Under the pieces are notes generated by a model. That model had not been told where the DNA came from. It did no database searches and worked only from the letters and a program-made list of their open reading frames with translations. Shown here piece after piece: positions 27,467 through 33,237 of a stretch of DNA of 58,015 nt. Where the stretch lies: the NCBI GenBank assembly GCA_947629415.1, contig CANRDP010000004.1, positions 1-58,015 on the forward strand, written 5' to 3'. Position 1 is the first letter of the stretch, and every line of letters begins with the position of its first letter. Source of the DNA: an uncultured Bacilli bacterium (GTDB taxonomy: Bacteria; Bacillota_I; Bacilli_A; RFN20; CAG-449). Position numbers and translations under genes: made by a program.

Positions 27467-27738
27467 TTGTAAAGTTCCTTTCCAAGAATCATAAAATGAA
27501 ATGCTTCTTTTAATTCTTTCATGACGCTTTGATTCAAATGATAAATAATCGAATTTTTATCTTTTTCGCTTTTAATCAAATTCACTTCTTTTAAAATGGA
27601 TAAATGATGGGAAATTGTCGGTTTTGTCAATGAAAAATGATTGGCGATTTCTCCCGCGGATAAATTAGTCTTTCCCAGTAAATGAATAATTTCTCTTCGA
27701 ATATTACTTGATAATGCATTCCAAATATCTTTTTTCAT
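27463..27738 (-). CDS. ArsR family repressor (SdpR-like)
   Basis: A 91-residue winged-helix regulator. The recognition segment reads LSAGEIANHFSLTKPTISHHLSILKEVNLI and the wing includes KNSIIYHLN. No cysteine metal site is present, which fits the SdpR/autorepressor branch rather than metal sensors. It is the first gene of a two-gene operon with the SdpI-like gene. A palindrome beside its -10 box is a likely autoregulatory operator. Confidence 0.88.
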   Translation of the reverse strand: MKKDIWNALSSNIRREIIHLLGKTNLSAGEIANHFSLTKPTISHHLSILKEVNLIKSEKDKNSIIYHLNQSVMKELKEAFHFMILGKELYK

Positions 27739-27769
27739 AAAATATACCTCATAACTATTTTGATACTTG

Positions 27770-27784
27770 TCTAATTAGATTATA
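27770..27784 (-). promoter_or_regulatory. -10 box and candidate operator of the sdpR-like gene
   Basis: The minus strand carries TATAAT at 27779-27784, directly followed by the perfect 10-bp palindrome TCTAATTAGA, about 32 bases before the start codon. A repressor bound there would block transcription, consistent with autorepression by the ArsR-type protein. No good -35 box is seen. Confidence 0.5.
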
Positions 27785-27860
27785 CATTAATTTTATAAAA
27801 ATATCACTTTTTATCTTTTTTTCATTCTTCACGTATTCCGATTTTTTCTTTATAAAATAA

Positions 27861-27908
27861 AATGCCTAAATTAGGCATTATGCATAAAAATGGTGGACGC
27901 TACCGGGT
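27861..27908. repeat. attachment-site-like direct repeat, left copy
   Basis: This 48-bp segment repeats at 29516-29564 with one base inserted in the right copy. On the minus strand it contains the last part of a tRNA-Val (T-stem side, acceptor strand and CCA) followed by the tRNA operon's terminator hairpin. Outside it the two sequences differ at once. It marks the far end of a DNA segment inserted at the tRNA 3' end. Confidence 0.85.
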
Positions 27909-28033
27909 AGCAATTAAATAATATAAATAAAAATCTGCTAGATTTTTATTAAAAATAGATCCTTATATTTTTATCTTTATCAATTAAAATCATCGTTTAA
28001 TTGATAAACGTATCAATTTCGTATCACTTTTTA

Positions 28034-28060
28034 ACTCTGATTTATACCAGAGTCTTTTTT
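28034..28060 (+). terminator. orphan intrinsic terminator
   Basis: ACTCTG, an eight-base loop and CAGAGT are followed by CTTTTTT. No plus-strand gene lies upstream within the segment, so this may be what remains of a lost gene. Confidence 0.6.
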
Positions 28061-28187
28061 GCGTTTTCACAAATCGAAAAACAACCGGACATTATTTTTT
28101 CCCCTTAGAAACCCTAATAATGACAATAGTAATAATTATACTTATAATCATACTATGATGATTATTTAAAGTATTATGTTAATAAAA

Positions 28188-28224
28188 ATACGCACGCGTG
28201 CGCATGCGTATGTACGCACGTGCG
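28188..28224. repeat. 37-base alternating purine-pyrimidine tract with nested palindromes
   Basis: Every base from 28188 to 28224 alternates purine and pyrimidine, mostly CG, CA and TG steps. It contains the perfect palindromes CGCACGCGTGCG (28191-28202), CGCATGCG (28201-28208) and CGCACGTGCG (28215-28224) and the inverted repeat GCGTA/TACGC. It is far more GC-rich than its surroundings and has high potential to form Z-DNA or cruciforms. Confidence 0.9.
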
Positions 28225-28320
28225 ATAATAAAAAAATATCTTTGCGAATGATTAGAAGAAATCGAAGCGAGAAAATATTGATTTTCAAGCAAACAAAATT
28301 TCCTTTTTAGAAATCATGTT

Positions 28321-28355
28321 AAAAAAAGAGTGTTATGTAGATAACCTCTTTTTTT
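28321..28355 (-). terminator. long imperfect hairpin after the tandem-HTH gene
   Basis: AAAAAAAGAG pairs with CTCTTTTTTT, then after a one-base mismatch GTTAT pairs with ATAAC around a four-base loop. Poly-T lies at the 3' side on both strands, so it can end transcription either way; the regulator gene at 28430 reads toward it. Confidence 0.72.
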
Positions 28356-28373
28356 GACGTTTGACTTCGTAGA

Positions 28374-28407
28374 GAAAAATTTGCGACAATAAGGAGTCAA
28401 ATTTTTC
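28374..28407. repeat. inverted repeat beside the regulator gene
   Basis: GAAAAATTTG at 28374-28383 and its exact reverse complement CAAATTTTTC at 28398-28407 are separated by 14 bases. The arms carry no T-run beyond their own sequence, so a protein-binding or recombination site is as likely as a terminator. Confidence 0.6.
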
Positions 28408-28429
28408 CGGCGCAATTTTTGATGGTTCT

Positions 28430-28966
28430 TTATATTTTATGGACTTTATCTAATTTTTGAATGACTTCACTAGCCTCTTTAAGTTTTTGAAAATCTTTTT
28501 TTGAAATTAGAATTAAATCACTAGCATCCTTCCCTAAAATATAATCTATTGTAACTTCAAAAAAGGTGGCTAGTTTTTTTAATGTTTCATAGTCAGGTTC
28601 AACAATACCTTGCTCATATCGAGAATAATTTTGTTGCGTTGTAAAAATTACTTTAGCAACATCATTTTGAGTTAGGCATTTGCTTTTTCGAAGTTCTTTC
28701 AATCTATTTACTTTTTGATTTGAAATTTGAGTTTTGATTTTTTCTTCTTTTTTTTCTTCTCTTAATGATATTGGATCATCAATTAATCCCAGTATATAAT
28801 CGATGGAAACATTAAAAAACTTTGCTAATTTTACTAGTGTTGGAGCTTTTGCATTTTCAATATTTTTTTCTATTTTTGAATATGTTTGATGTGTTACTCC
28901 TAAATAATTAGCAACTTCTATTTGTTTAATTTCTTTTTCTTCACGTAGTTTTTTTAAGTTATTCAT
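28430..28966 (-). CDS. regulator with two tandem Xre-type HTH domains
   Basis: A 178-residue DNA-binding protein with two Cro/C1-type helix-turn-helix domains, at about residues 3-60 (LREEKEIKQIEVANYLGVTH, ending VSIDYILG) and 85-143 (LRKSKCLTQNDVAKVIFTTQ, ending VTIDYILG), joined by a Lys/Glu-rich linker and followed by a short charged tail. The two domains are clearly duplicates of one ancestor. Such regulators control phages and integrative elements; no membrane, peptidase or sensor domain is attached. It sits inside the segment bounded by the attachment-like repeats, with operator-like repeats upstream. AAAGG precedes the ATG. Confidence 0.88.
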   Translation of the reverse strand: MNNLKKLREEKEIKQIEVANYLGVTHQTYSKIEKNIENAKAPTLVKLAKFFNVSIDYILGLIDDPISLREEKKEEKIKTQISNQKVNRLKELRKSKCLTQNDVAKVIFTTQQNYSRYEQGIVEPDYETLKKLATFFEVTIDYILGKDASDLILISKKDFQKLKEASEVIQKLDKVHKI

Positions 28967-28983
28967 TGCCTTTACCTATAAAA

Positions 28984-28989
28984 ATTATA
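28984..28989 (-). promoter_or_regulatory. -10 box of the tandem-HTH regulator gene
   Basis: A perfect TATAAT lies on the minus strand 17 bases before the start codon. The -35 position reads only TTTAAG-like sequence, so activity may be low or regulated. The first operator-like motif is just upstream. Confidence 0.5.
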
Positions 28990-29018
28990 CATTATTTTAA
29001 TTTTTTTCTTAAAAATGC

Positions 29019-29095
29019 AGTCTACAACGCGAAAAAAGTATTGGTCTTTTCAGATTGTAGGCTTATTTTATTATTGCAAGCAGTCTATAAACTGC
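29019..29095. promoter_or_regulatory. operator-like region with three related motifs
   Basis: Three copies of one motif occur between the divergent regulator and plus-strand gene: AGTCTACAAC at 29019-29028, an inverted form TTGTAGGCT at 29055-29063, and AGTCTATAAAC at 29082-29092. The last also lies in the palindrome GCAGT/ACTGC. Spacing of roughly 30 bases and the position between two divergent genes suggest a switch bound by the two-domain regulator. Confidence 0.5.
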
Positions 29096-29129
29096 ATTGT
29101 TTTAACTAACAATCACTGGAGGTGCCATC

Positions 29130-29342
29130 ATGAATTACGTAAAAATCAGTATCGAAGTCAATAAAAACAACAAAGATCTGGTAACTAATCTTTTGAATGA
29201 AATCAAAACCAAAATAGTACCAACCAGCTCCTTGCCCGGAAGAAACATTCAGAAGACACGCGAATCAATATTGCAGAAAATATTCACCCGACTTTCATTT
29301 TCACATGTTGAGGAAATCAACAGTTACACTTTTACACGATAA
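29130..29342 (+). CDS. small protein of unknown origin, probably a chimeric remnant
   Basis: A 70-residue frame starting at an ATG with a strong GGAGG eight bases before it. The first 30 residues (starting MNYVKISIEVNKNNKD) look like a genuine protein N-terminus, but from about 29218 onward another frame of the same DNA encodes an integrase fragment. The simplest reading is that the start of one gene was joined by deletion to the end of the integrase gene, leaving a short out-of-frame product. It may still be translated. No family recognised. Confidence 0.4.
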   Translation: MNYVKISIEVNKNNKDLVTNLLNEIKTKIVPTSSLPGRNIQKTRESILQKIFTRLSFSHVEEINSYTFTR

Positions 29343-29484
29343 AGGTACTTCTCTGCAAGAAATCAAAGAATATGTAGGTCATTCTGACTCTAAAATCACT
29401 TCAGATGTGTATCTTCAAAAATCAAAAGAAAAACAAGATACTATTCTCAAAATTTTAGAAAAAACGATTCAGGATTTAAAATAA
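29218..29484 (+). pseudogene. tyrosine recombinase (integrase), C-terminal fragment
   Basis: An 88-codon open stretch entered by a stop and lacking its own start. It reads DFHFHMLRKSTVTLLHDKG, then IKEYVGHSDSKITSDVYLQK, which gives the HxxR, GH(S) and final Tyr motifs of the catalytic domain of phage-type tyrosine recombinases. The N-terminal DNA-binding domain and the first catalytic Arg are gone, so it cannot be active. It lies next to the tRNA-Val end of the segment with the 3' end toward the attachment-like repeat, the usual position for such genes. Confidence 0.7.
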
Positions 29485-29515
29485 TTCGTATCAACTTTCG
29501 TATCATAAAATTTAA

Positions 29516-29536
29516 AAATGCCTAAATTTAGGCATT
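29516..29536 (-). terminator. terminator of the tRNA-Ile/tRNA-Val transcript
   Basis: Minus strand has the perfect palindrome TGCCTAAATTTAGGCA followed by TTTTTAAATTTT, 12 bases past the tRNA-Val CCA end. A second copy exists at the left end of the inserted segment. Confidence 0.7.
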
Positions 29537-29564
29537 ATGCATAAAAATGGTGGACGCTACCGGG
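29516..29564. repeat. attachment-site-like direct repeat, right copy
   Basis: Right partner of 27861-27908. It includes the 3' end of the intact tRNA-Val and the 16-bp palindrome TGCCTAAATTTAGGCA with T-rich flanks on the minus strand, which is the tRNA terminator. In the left copy this palindrome has lost one T. Confidence 0.85.
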
Positions 29565-29623
29565 CTCGAACCGATGACCTCTTCCGTGTGAAGGAAGCGC
29601 TCTCCCAACTGAGCTAAGCCTCC
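29548..29623 (-). tRNA. tRNA-Val (anticodon CAC)
   Basis: Anticodon stem CTTCC/GGAAG encloses TTCACAC (anticodon CAC, reading GUG). D-arm, T-arm and an encoded CCA are normal. The acceptor strand GGAGGCT faces AGCGTCC, which leaves a G-G mismatch at the fourth pair. The gene is the insertion site of the neighbouring element, so its 3' strand may derive from that element. Confidence 0.93.
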
Positions 29624-29645
29624 GATGACGTATAAAAAAAACGAA

Positions 29646-29722
<77 letters not shown>

Positions 29723-29735
29723 AATTCGCTTAAAT

Positions 29736-29764
29736 ATCATATACTAGGATAATAAAAATTTCAA
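29736..29764 (-). promoter_or_regulatory. promoter of the tRNA-Ile/tRNA-Val operon
   Basis: TTGAAA, a 17-base spacer and TATGAT on the minus strand place the transcription start about seven bases before the tRNA-Ile 5' end. Confidence 0.78.
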
Positions 29765-29860
29765 GATTTTTTTCAATAAAGGTGAAAAAGTGTTCATTCT
29801 TCATCCAAGTGGCATAAATATTAAAAAATTAAATGATTATTGAAAAGGAAAAAAGAATTT

Positions 29861-30514
29861 TTATATTTCCATAAAATATTGTTCCATAGATATATATAAT
29901 TGATGCGCAATATTTTTTTGATACGTTTCTTTAAAGAGATTTTTTCTATCTTCGGGATTGGACAAAAAACCACATTCCACCAAAATCCCCGGACGACTTG
30001 TATTGCGAAATAAATAAAAATCGGACGTATGTATTTTCTTATTCTGATTGGTAAATTGATTCAGATTTGTTTGGAAAATTTCCGCAATTTTTTTTGAACT
30101 ATCATTTCCTTTTTCATAATAAACCATAGGGCCATGAACATGAAGAGACGGATAAGAATTTAAATGAATGGAAATAAAAAGATCACAATGCGATTTTTCA
30201 ATCGCTTCTGCACGTTTTTTTAAATCTTCATTTTTCCTGTTTTTAGCTTGTAGCGATGCTAAATCATAATCATCGACACGTGTGATATAACTCATAAAAT
30301 GATGTTGAATTACTTCCTCAAACAGGTATGTTGCAATCTTTAAATTTATTTCATCTTCGTAAACATTTTCAAAGACGCATCCGTTATCTTTTCCTCCATG
30401 TCCCGGATCAATGAAAATCATTTTTTCACCGATGGTTGCAGTAGCTTCCGTGCTTGAGGAACAAGAGGAAAGCATAAAGAAAAAAAGAAAGAAAAAATTG
30501 AATGTTTTACGCAT
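29861..30514 (-). CDS. cwlD: CwlD-like N-acetylmuramoyl-L-alanine amidase, lipoprotein
   Basis: A 217-residue Amidase_3 protein. The N-terminal signal ends in the lipobox LSSC, so it is probably lipid-anchored outside the membrane; Bacillus CwlD has a signal peptide too. Zinc ligands are present in IDPGHGG, the following Glu of VYEDEINL, ISIHLNS, and the catalytic Glu in VECGFLSNPED. CwlD removes peptide from muramic acid so that muramic-delta-lactam can form in spore cortex. The rplM-rpsI-cwlD order is conserved with Bacillus. A vegetative amidase is the alternative. No Shine-Dalgarno precedes the ATG; a sigma-E-like promoter does. Confidence 0.82.
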   Translation of the reverse strand: MRKTFNFFFLFFFMLSSCSSSTEATATIGEKMIFIDPGHGGKDNGCVFENVYEDEINLKIATYLFEEVIQHHFMSYITRVDDYDLASLQAKNRKNEDLKKRAEAIEKSHCDLFISIHLNSYPSLHVHGPMVYYEKGNDSSKKIAEIFQTNLNQFTNQNKKIHTSDFYLFRNTSRPGILVECGFLSNPEDRKNLFKETYQKNIAHQLYISMEQYFMEI

Positions 30515-30519
30515 AGTTT

Positions 30520-30548
30520 ACTTTATGTTTTCCTTATGTTTTTTATGA
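30520..30548 (-). promoter_or_regulatory. sigma-E-like promoter of cwlD
   Basis: Minus strand reads TCATAAA, 14 bases, CATAAAGT. The -10 matches seven of eight positions of CATACANT, and the -35 is nearly the same as that proposed for yunB. Only five bases remain before the ATG. Confidence 0.5.
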
Positions 30549-30556
30549 AAAACCTA

Positions 30557-30582
30557 CAAAAAAACCTCTCCATCGGAGAGGT
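30557..30582 (-). terminator. terminator of rplM-rpsI
   Basis: CCTCTCC and GGAGAGG form a seven-base-pair stem with a three-base loop, followed on the minus strand by seven T. It lies about 20 bases after the rpsI stop codon. The plus strand also carries a T-run, so it can act in both directions. Confidence 0.88.
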
Positions 30583-30602
30583 AATTTTTTTTCATCAAGA
30601 GA

Positions 30603-31013
30603 TTAACGCTTAGAGAATTGCGGAGCTCTTCTTGCGGCTTTAAGACCATATTTTTTACGTTCTTTAGCACGAGAATCTCTGGTAAGCATTCCGGCAACTT
30701 TCAAAGGTTTCCGATAATCTTCACTTGCTTCCAAAAGCGCACGAGCAATACCAAGACGAATGGCACCGGCTTGTCCGGTAAATCCACCGCCTTTTACGAT
30801 CGTACGAACATTAAATCTTTCTGCAGTATTTGTAATCGTTAAAGGTTGTTTTAAATCCATAACCAAAGTAGGATATGGCATATATTCATTTACATCTTTT
30901 CCATTAACGATAATCTTTCCTTCTCCTGGTAGAAGATAAACGCGAGCGATCGATGTTTTACGACGACCTGTTCCGTAATAAACGACATCAACTGATTTCT
31001 TTTTTGCTGGCAT
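30603..31013 (-). CDS. rpsI: 30S ribosomal protein S9
   Basis: A 136-residue small-subunit protein whose C-terminal tail reaches the P site. [16 protein letters not shown], the [19 protein letters not shown] segment and the terminal RRAPQFSKR are diagnostic. It follows rplM by ten bases with an AGGAGG-type site, and the pair forms a two-gene operon. Confidence 0.98.
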   Translation of the reverse strand: MPAKKKSVDVVYYGTGRRKTSIARVYLLPGEGKIIVNGKDVNEYMPYPTLVMDLKQPLTITNTAERFNVRTIVKGGGFTGQAGAIRLGIARALLEASEDYRKPLKVAGMLTRDSRAKERKKYGLKAARRAPQFSKR

Positions 31014-31023
31014 AGTCTACCTC

Positions 31024-31464
31024 CTAGTATTTGAGCTCTAAAGCAATCGGCTTTTGTGCCTCATGTTTATGCTCTGCTCCTTCATAAACGAATAATTTTT
31101 TATAAATTTTTCTTCCCAATCTTCCTTTTGGAATCATACCCCAAATTGCTCTTTCAACCATTTCAACCGGATATTCTCTTTTCATAACACCGGCGCTGCG
31201 GGAACGAATTCCGCGAGCATATCCAGAAGCATTATAATAATACTTTTTGTATTCTTGATCTCCGGAAAATACCACTTTTCCTGCATTGATTACAATGACA
31301 TAATCACCGCAATCAACATTCGGTGTGTAAATAACTTTATTTTTGCCTGTTAATACACGGGCTACTTCAGAAGCAAGACGACCTAAAGTTTTACCTTCTG
31401 CATCGACAATATACCATTTGCGTTCCATGGTTTCTGCTTTAGCCATTGTTGTTTGACGTTGCAT
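31024..31464 (-). CDS. rplM: 50S ribosomal protein L13
   Basis: A 146-residue large-subunit assembly protein. KWYIVDAEGKTLGRLAS, GDYVIVINA and the C-terminal LFVYEGAEHKHEAQKP identify it. The start follows GAGGAGGA; a leader with its own hairpin and a perfect-spacing promoter precede it, suggesting autogenous control. Confidence 0.98.
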   Translation of the reverse strand: MQRQTTMAKAETMERKWYIVDAEGKTLGRLASEVARVLTGKNKVIYTPNVDCGDYVIVINAGKVVFSGDQEYKKYYYNASGYARGIRSRSAGVMKREYPVEMVERAIWGMIPKGRLGRKIYKKLFVYEGAEHKHEAQKPIALELKY

Positions 31465-31480
31465 ATTAATTCCTCCTCTA

Positions 31481-31505
31481 AATGCTGTCTTACCGGGACT
31501 ACATT
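31481..31505 (-). promoter_or_regulatory. L13-leader-like hairpin upstream of rplM
   Basis: The rplM leader folds as AATG, an internal loop, GTC, loop CCGGTAA, GAC, internal loop, CATT, ending eight bases before the AGGAGG. Firmicutes are known to have an L13 leader that binds ribosomal protein and controls rplM-rpsI; position and the symmetric internal loop agree with that, but the family match is from memory. Confidence 0.55.
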
Positions 31506-31526
31506 CGGCGAATTAAGCCAATTAAC

Positions 31527-31555
31527 ATAATACTCGTTCACCATTTTCTTGTCAA
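31527..31555 (-). promoter_or_regulatory. promoter of rplM-rpsI
   Basis: Consensus TTGACA, a 17-base spacer and TATTAT on the minus strand, about 60 bases before the rplM start. This is among the best promoters in the window. Confidence 0.85.
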
Positions 31556-31589
31556 TGAAAAAAACCATGTTTATCAAAATAAAAAAGAA

Positions 31590-31612
31590 AAAAGATCTGA
31601 CAATCAGATCTT
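31590..31612 (-). terminator. terminator of yebC
   Basis: AAAGATCTGA and TCAGATCTTT form a ten-base-pair stem with a three-base loop and a T-rich tail on the minus strand. Its first base overlaps the yebC stop codon. Confidence 0.88.
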
Positions 31613-32337
31613 TAATTTTCTTCCGCAAATACCGCGTTATGATAAACGGCTTGAACATCTTCCGCTTCATCCAATGCATCGAGAAGATTATGCATTTTTT
31701 GTGCTTCTTCTCCTTTTAATAAGACTGTATCGTTCGGAAGCATTGTGATTTCACAAGTATCGTATTCTTCAATTCCCATTTCTTTCAAACAATCTTTGGC
31801 TTGTTGGAATGCCGAGGGGGCAACTGTCACGGCAATCATGCCATCTTCAAAACTTACTTCCTGAACATCGACATCCGCCAAAACCAAGGCTTCCTCCACT
31901 TCATCGCGATTTGTTCCGGTAAAAGTTATTACTCCTGCTTCGGTAAAATTGTAAGCGACAGAACCGGGAGTACCAAGATGACCGCCTTTCTTATTGAAAC
32001 AATTTCGAACTTCATCATAAGCACGACGGACATTATTGGATAAAGTATCTACGATGACATAAGTGGAACCCGGTCCAAATCCTTCATAACGACCGGCTTC
32101 ATAACTTTCCACATCGCCTCCGGCGGCTTTTTTGATTGCCCGATCAATTACATCTCTTGGAATATTTTGTCCTTTGAATTTTTCCAAGACACTACGCAAT
32201 GCCAAATTGGAATCCGGATCGGGTACACCGCTTTTCGCAGCAATGTAAATTTCTTTGCTTGCACGCATATATAATGCAGATTTTGCAGCGCTTGTTGCTG
32301 CCATTTTTTTTGCTCTTACTTCATGTGCTCTTCCCAT
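31612..32337 (-). CDS. YebC/PmpR family regulatory or translation factor
   Basis: A 241-residue protein of the TACO1/YebC family. The N-terminus (MGRAHEVRAKKMAATSAAKS, then ASKEIYIAAKSGVPDPDSN) belongs to the YeeN-like branch, followed by RYEGFGPGSTYVIVD and GTPGSVAYNF. Family members were described as DNA-binding regulators and more recently as factors that help ribosomes through difficult sequences such as proline runs. It forms a single-gene unit between rplM and the PHP phosphatase gene. Confidence 0.92.
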   Translation of the reverse strand: MGRAHEVRAKKMAATSAAKSALYMRASKEIYIAAKSGVPDPDSNLALRSVLEKFKGQNIPRDVIDRAIKKAAGGDVESYEAGRYEGFGPGSTYVIVDTLSNNVRRAYDEVRNCFNKKGGHLGTPGSVAYNFTEAGVITFTGTNRDEVEEALVLADVDVQEVSFEDGMIAVTVAPSAFQQAKDCLKEMGIEEYDTCEITMLPNDTVLLKGEEAQKMHNLLDALDEAEDVQAVYHNAVFAEEN

Positions 32338-32433
32338 AAATAAACACCTCTATCAACTTAGACATTTTAGCATATTGCTTTCACCATTTCCATGATAATA
32401 TTTTAATCTTAAAAAATCCTTTTTATCTTACTT

Positions 32434-33237
32434 TCAAATTTCTTTCTTTTGAAAACAATCCAATTCATGAACAATTTCCATTCCAAGATCTCTAGCCATA
32501 CGAAATCCTATATCATTTTTATCTGAAGACAATTCCATCGGTGCGTGTGCATCTAAACCCAAAATCATCTTGCAACCTTTTCTTTTGGCAATTTTCCAAA
32601 AATCTTGATGAGGATAAAGATATCGTTCCGTAGAACCAATTTCCACTTTTCCGCGTCGAATTGCCGCAAAATTAAATTCCAAAGGCATATTTAAACGAAG
32701 TGCAGCATCGCATATTTCTTCGGAAATCTGTCGGCAGGTTCGATCAAAATCGCCATATCCTCCCATAAAATAATCCGGGTGAGCCACATAAGCAAAATAT
32801 CCGGTTTCCATCCCGCGAATCAAAGTATTCTTGTATCGTATTAAATCTTCTTTAGTTGTCGCCCGAGAAAAAAAGTATTTCGGACGACCGTTTTCCAATT
32901 CACAATGATTTCCCAAGATGAGATAATCGATTTTTCCACTTTTCAATAACATCTCGTAATAAGAAAAATATTCGGGAAAAGGTTCCGCTTCAAAACCCAA
33001 AAGAATACGAATTCTTTCTTTATATTTTTGTTCTAAAGAACGGATAGAAGAAAAATAATCCTCCGTCATCTCAAAATCACCACGAACATTTACTTGTGTT
33101 ACACCTTCAAGCATCACATGGTCGGAAAAACCGATGGTTTGCATTCCCAAACCTATTGCTTCCATAACATATTCTTCATCTTCACCAATAGCATGTCCGC
33201 AACGAAAGGTATGTGTATGATAATTATGTCGTATCAT
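32434..33237 (-). CDS. PHP-domain phosphatase (histidinol-phosphatase-like)
   Basis: A 267-residue PHP-fold metal-dependent phosphatase. Metal ligands are visible in YHTHTFRCGHA, GFSDHVML, GFEAEPFP, GNHCE, YVAHPDY and LGLDAHAP. It resembles HisK-type histidinol-phosphatases, but no other histidine gene is in the window, so the substrate could be another sugar or nucleotide phosphate. The start overlaps truA by four bases, so it is the last gene of the comEB..truA run. Confidence 0.8.
   Translation of the reverse strand: MIRHNYHTHTFRCGHAIGEDEEYVMEAIGLGMQTIGFSDHVMLEGVTQVNVRGDFEMTEDYFSSIRSLEQKYKERIRILLGFEAEPFPEYFSYYEMLLKSGKIDYLILGNHCELENGRPKYFFSRATTKEDLIRYKNTLIRGMETGYFAYVAHPDYFMGGYGDFDRTCRQISEEICDAALRLNMPLEFNFAAIRRGKVEIGSTERYLYPHQDFWKIAKRKGCKMILGLDAHAPMELSSDKNDIGFRMARDLGMEIVHELDCFQKKEI

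Larger units (their letters stand above)
27909..28429. other. gene-free left part of the integrated segment
   Basis: About 520 bases with no credible coding sequence. It contains a terminator-like hairpin, an alternating purine-pyrimidine tract, a second long hairpin and an inverted repeat, each listed separately. The first 120 bases are almost pure A and T and look like decayed sequence. Confidence 0.7.

Noticed and set aside
29130-29342. Complete functional excisionase-like gene
   Set aside because: The second half overlaps an integrase fragment in another frame, which points to a deletion junction; no excisionase motif is visible.
27861-29564. CRISPR array or Rep-iteron interpretation of the repeats
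   Set aside because: There are only two long direct repeats 1.65 kb apart, tied to a tRNA 3' end, and no regularly spaced short repeats or Rep-like protein.
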